Assembly (NCBI GenBank): GCA_950295325.1
Contig: OX485809.1
Coordinates: 34,470,001 to 34,534,000, forward strand
Origin: Polytrichum commune
Taxonomy: Eukaryota; Streptophyta; Polytrichopsida; Polytrichales; Polytrichaceae
DNA length: 64,000 nt
Direction: 5' to 3'
The stretch's first letter is position 1; each line of letters opens with the position of its first letter. A model generated the notes under the pieces. It worked only from the letters and a program-made list of their open reading frames with translations. It was not told the origin of the DNA and searched no databases. This document shows, in pieces, positions 60,246 to 64,000 of the stretch. The position numbers and the translations under genes were made by a program.

Positions 60246-60350
60246 TATTCTACGTTTGTGAAGTTAGAACATTTGTCCATAACACAATACATACTAGAAA
60301 AGTGGGACAACTAGTATTCTACGTACGTGAAGTTAGAACATTTGTCCATT
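60214..60350 (+). repeat. Tandem duplication, 69-bp period
   Basis: The last codons of the gene and its stop (ACATACTAGAAAAGTGGGAC, then AACTAGTATTCTACG and GAAGTTAGAACATTTGTCC) are repeated once with a 69-bp shift. The second copy lies in the 3' untranslated part. Confidence 0.85.
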
Positions 60351-60351
60351 C

Positions 60352-60534
60352 ATACATTTGTTAGTTAGGACATTTGGGATTTACAACATTTGTAAATCAC
60401 CACATCTGTTAGTTAGGAAATTTGTGATTTACAACATTGGCATATCATCACATTTTTTCAAATACTACATTTGTCATTTGCTACATTTTCCATTTCCTAT
60501 CATTCACTAGTTTCATCATGTGGAGATGGTAGTG
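60352..60534. repeat. Subterminal short repeats and possible CACTA-type right end
   Basis: GTTAGTTAGGACATTTGGGA (60,359-60,378) and GTTAGTTAGGAAATTTGTGA (60,409-60,428), each followed by TTTACAACATT and then ATCACCACAT / ATCATCACAT, form tandem 50-bp units, followed by ACATTTGTCATTTGCTACAT-type motifs. Dense short repeats inside the ends are typical of CACTA elements. TAGTG at 60,530-60,534 could be the last five bases of the element, but no matching CACTA end was found on the left side. Confidence 0.4.
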
Positions 60535-63500
60535 TGTTCTCTAGATGGTGTCATTTGCTATTTCAGCATTAAATTGATAGTAAAAGGGTTAGTAATTTGT
60601 TTCGTTTTACTAGGTAGGAAACACAATAATCTCCTTGTGATTGCTCATACAATCAGAAAATAGTTACAATGAATCTCAGTTCTTCCATTAGTTCTCATTC
60701 ACGACTAACAATATTCTTCCACAACAAAGTAATCTGCAATCACTGCAGTAGCTACTGAAAAAGGAAAATAGTTCAATAGTTATCCTCGCCCGATCTCGGT
60801 GCTAAGGGAGACAAGCCTATTGTTTAACTATGCGCTCAACAAAATCAGAGAATGCCTGCCTATCTCACCCGCGCCAACCCTCTTAACTTGGCGGGGAGGG
60901 GAGGAAGACGATAGTTACAGTAACCGCCTAACTAGGCCCTTCTATGGCCGTGACTATAGTGGTAACTTCCTAGCCTATGGTTTAACTATATTCATCCTCT
61001 AGGATGACTTCATCCAAAGTTCCAACTATAAGCCTATAGTTTTACGAAGTGACCAAAAATTTGGCTCACACCAATGATGACATTGCATACTAGTAAAGGA
61101 ACAAAATAACTAAGACTATGAGAGTCATGGTCCTACTTGAACATGTGTCCTTGGTGATACTCCGAGAAGGCAAAATGCGAGAGAGATTGTTAGAGGCAAG
61201 AGTGCTAAATAAATAAATAAATAGATAAAAAAGCATGTGAGTGCAAGTGAAGATTAATAGGTGAAAGGCAATAGTTTTTGAGTTGTGGAAAAGAAAATCA
61301 ATCATCTAAAGCCAAAGAATCAAAAGATTTCAAGAGGAGTCTTGATCGTACGAAGGTTGAGGAATCGCTAGACTGGTCAAGAAGGGGACTTTCCCATGTG
61401 AAGAGAGAAAGCACATAGCCTAGTGGAAGAGGAAGGTTGTGAGGGCCTGAGATGGGCATAGTTGTTAACAAGAGGAATTTAATAGGCCATAGCCAAGACT
61501 TAGGTTGAGAGGCATCTCAAAGAATGAGAGACATTACCATGGGCTAAACACTCTTAACACATTATAGCCAACTAAGTCTATTGCGCCTTGTCACAACATG
61601 CGATGAATATGCATGTAGTTGTAATGAGGCACAAGGATAGTTTGGGCAAGCTACTTGCTGCTAAGAATGCTACCTTGAGAGAGGAAAAACTTTACCTCAC
61701 TGAACTAAGCTTGTGACCAATGGAGATTATTCGACTAACATAAATTAGGCTAAACCATATGAAAAATGTCATATCCTATCTTGTGGTTCCACGATTGACA
61801 TAGAGGATGGAATTAAAATGACAGGTGTCCACACACATAGGATAGAACCACAAATGACTTAGAAAGCACCAACGGACCATAAGCGTGTTAATTAGACTTT
61901 ATTAAGAGTGAATGAAGGAACAAAAAACACGAGACATGCAATAGTGTGAGATGATTAGCAAATCCAATTTGTGCTCGTAGCCACTTTTCTCATGGTTTGA
62001 GGAGCTTGTATAAATACTCTATTCACTATCAAAATGAAGATTCTCTAAGTTAAAACAAAGATCATTAACATTGTCAAAATATTATTACTTTTCTTAGAGA
62101 ATCTTCCAACTCGTGTAAGGTCTCCTAAGATAACTACACATGGGTGCAATCATGGTAAAGTGGACCAAAAATAACTCCATAAGTATACTAAAACCATAAT
62201 TTTTTTGTCAAAGGCCTAAAAATAGTAGCAAGGCGTTTTCATGATGGCCTTTGTTGTTGTGTTGAATAGTCAAATGAAGAAAATCGAGTTGAGATCTTCA
62301 ATACTAATCATCAAAAGTGATGCTCAAAAGCAAATGGTTGACTCTCGTTTTGGACGTAGATTTCATGACCTTAACTATTTTGAAATTGGAATTTTCTTTC
62401 ATATTCCTTGAATTCATTATCTACTTGAGGGCATCATCAGAAAAATGTGTGGACAATCATCAATTTAATGTAAGTTTATCATACTTTAAACAAATTTCAG
62501 ACAATCATTTGTTCAATATCACATACTTGCACACCAGTTGTATCGTCTTCTAAAATATGTGGACTTTTCTTGGAATTTTTTTGCTAGTATAATTTGCTTG
62601 GCTTCGTAGATTAATATGCTTTCAAAATGTTTAAGATTTTTTTCTTTACAAAATTCAAAGTTAGGGTATAGTCTTGAATCACTTTCACTCAACACTAGGC
62701 ATGGATCAGGAGTTGTCACTTTACTGTGTTTGCACCCACCTATTAAAGAATTTCTTAGTAATAGACCCCTTCACCTATTTCGATCACATACGGGCATATA
62801 TTTGTGCCACCCAATTTCAACATGCACTGCGTTTTGCATGAGATAATTTTTGCTTCATGATCAACCTTTTATGAGGTTCTCTAACATGTCGTGATTGTGA
62901 GAACGTGGGACCATAAGTTAATGCATACATATATTATTCATATATATTTGTCTATGCACCCACACCTCGAAGAATATGTCAATGAGTGTGAAATGATTAG
63001 CGAATCCAAATTATGCATGTAGCCAATTTTCTCATAATTTTTTAGTCCATACTAATATCTTATCCCCTACCAAAGGTAATATTGATTTTTATTTATTTAA
63101 TGATTGTTTACGTCTTTCCATACATGTTGATTGTTGACTCTATATTGAATAACAAATATTCAACATGTACCTTATAATGCCTTATTAACAGAAGTCTTCA
63201 TTCTACTATAGAATATGAAAAATCCATGGTCATTTGTTGGAGCCTCCACTCAATTATCTATGTGACGAACCATATGTGGACATAAGTCATACTATGCCTC
63301 TACTCGATTCTTATTATGTATATCATTTTTTAGGTACAACTTAACACAATTTTTGGTCCATTTTATACTCAATTTTAAGAGCACACAATAGGTCACAAAC
63401 TAAAATAGGTGCACAAACCTTGATTATATATTATTTTGAATATAAAATTTGAACACATTGTTCAACTTACACTTTTGGAACACATGTTTTTTTGGTGTAG

Positions 63501-63849
63501 CTTAGTAGGGCCAAACCCAACCACATGTCATTTAAATATTAGTGTTCATTGAAAACAAATAATCACACTAAGCCCACTTACCTTATATATTTATGAAATT
63601 TCTTTCCAACATGTGACATTGTATCGGCCATTTTAGCTGCAAATTCATCATAGCCGTGCTCTATTGTATACTTTTATTAGTTATAATGGAGTTCCCAACA
63701 TACTTCTTTCTTGACATTTACTTCATTATGATTTTTTCAGAAGGAAAATTGTTATTAATATTGCGAGCGTAGCTAAGGTACACCCTGTAAAGTAACTACA
63801 AATATTGATGAATGATTGAATATTCTAACCACATGTGCCAGTGTGTAAG
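60535..63849. other. No gene recognised
   Basis: A GC-richer patch at 60,785-60,985 has no clear identity. A 60-70-bp segment (GATTAGCAAATCCAATTTGT...CACTTTTCTCAT) near 61,954-62,000 recurs at 62,995-63,040 in the same orientation. Other frames are short and unsupported. Confidence 0.45.
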
Positions 63850-64000
63850 CAGAGGATGATAGGAGCTAGACAACTCCTAGTTGAAGATGGATGGATTGGA
63901 GTTAGACAAGTCCAGATTGACAACATGTGCACTGGGGTTAGACAACTCCACATATAGTGCATTGGAATTACACCATTCCATATTGAGAACATGTGCACAT
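63850..64000 (+). repeat. Tandem repeat of ~35-40-bp units running off the window
   Basis: Variants of GGAGTTAGACAACTCC followed by an ATTGA-x-AACATGTGCA-type phrase recur at about 63,860, 63,897, 63,934 and 63,964. Each unit contains a short GGAG...CTCC dyad. The array continues beyond the sequence given. Confidence 0.6.

Overview
This window looks like a gene-poor, transposon-dominated stretch of a land-plant nuclear genome. It is AT-rich, has no operons or compact gene spacing, and its recognisable genes have introns with GT/AG borders. The plant signs are a Stowaway-type MITE with the classical CTCCCTCCGTTTC terminus, Tourist-like MITEs with TTA target duplications, tRNA-derived SINEs, a decayed wall-associated-kinase-like ectodomain, and fragments resembling plant cytochrome c oxidase subunit 5b and a plant TFIIIC-like WD40 protein. 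I cannot name the species. No rRNA gene, intact tRNA gene or CRISPR array was seen.

Layout. 0-6 kb: a decayed coding region (+), then a multi-exon pseudogene (-) carrying a DGNHR motif. The pseudogene lies between 323-bp direct repeats and inverted GAGCGG-rich clusters, and an old SINE-like insertion sits beside it. 6-21 kb: mostly featureless, with a GC-rich island (9-10 kb), a foldback hairpin, a receptor-kinase relic, an array of about 150-bp diverged tandem repeats (14.7-16.1 kb) and MITEs. 21.5-33.2 kb: three copies of one non-LTR retrotransposon family (endonuclease, reverse transcriptase, RNase H). The first copy (+) is split by a 1,450-bp Mutator-like insertion with a 9-bp target duplication. 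The second (-) and third (+) copies abut head to head. A 291-bp Mutator-type MITE, also with a 9-bp duplication, lies between the first and second. 33-51 kb: few genes, with a well-delimited tRNA-derived SINE, a Stowaway MITE, Tourist-like MITEs, three copies of a TA-flanked MITE family and a 101-nt hairpin.

The most interesting part is 51-60.5 kb. A three-exon CACTA/EnSpm (tnp2-type) transposase gene on the minus strand is open for about 1,076 codons with correctly phased introns. Directly upstream on the same strand are three correctly phased exons of a COX5b-like gene. Divergently, on the plus strand, lie a TFIIIC90-like exon and then an unrecognised five-exon gene of about 510 codons, interrupted by one in-frame TAA. 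That side ends in short subterminal direct repeats and a possible TAGTG terminus near 60,534. The simplest reading is one large two-gene CACTA-like element whose central bidirectional region carries captured pieces of two host genes. The left terminus was not found, so the element's limits remain inferred.

All calls come from reading the sequence and translations by eye. Family assignments rest on motif recognition, not on database searches.
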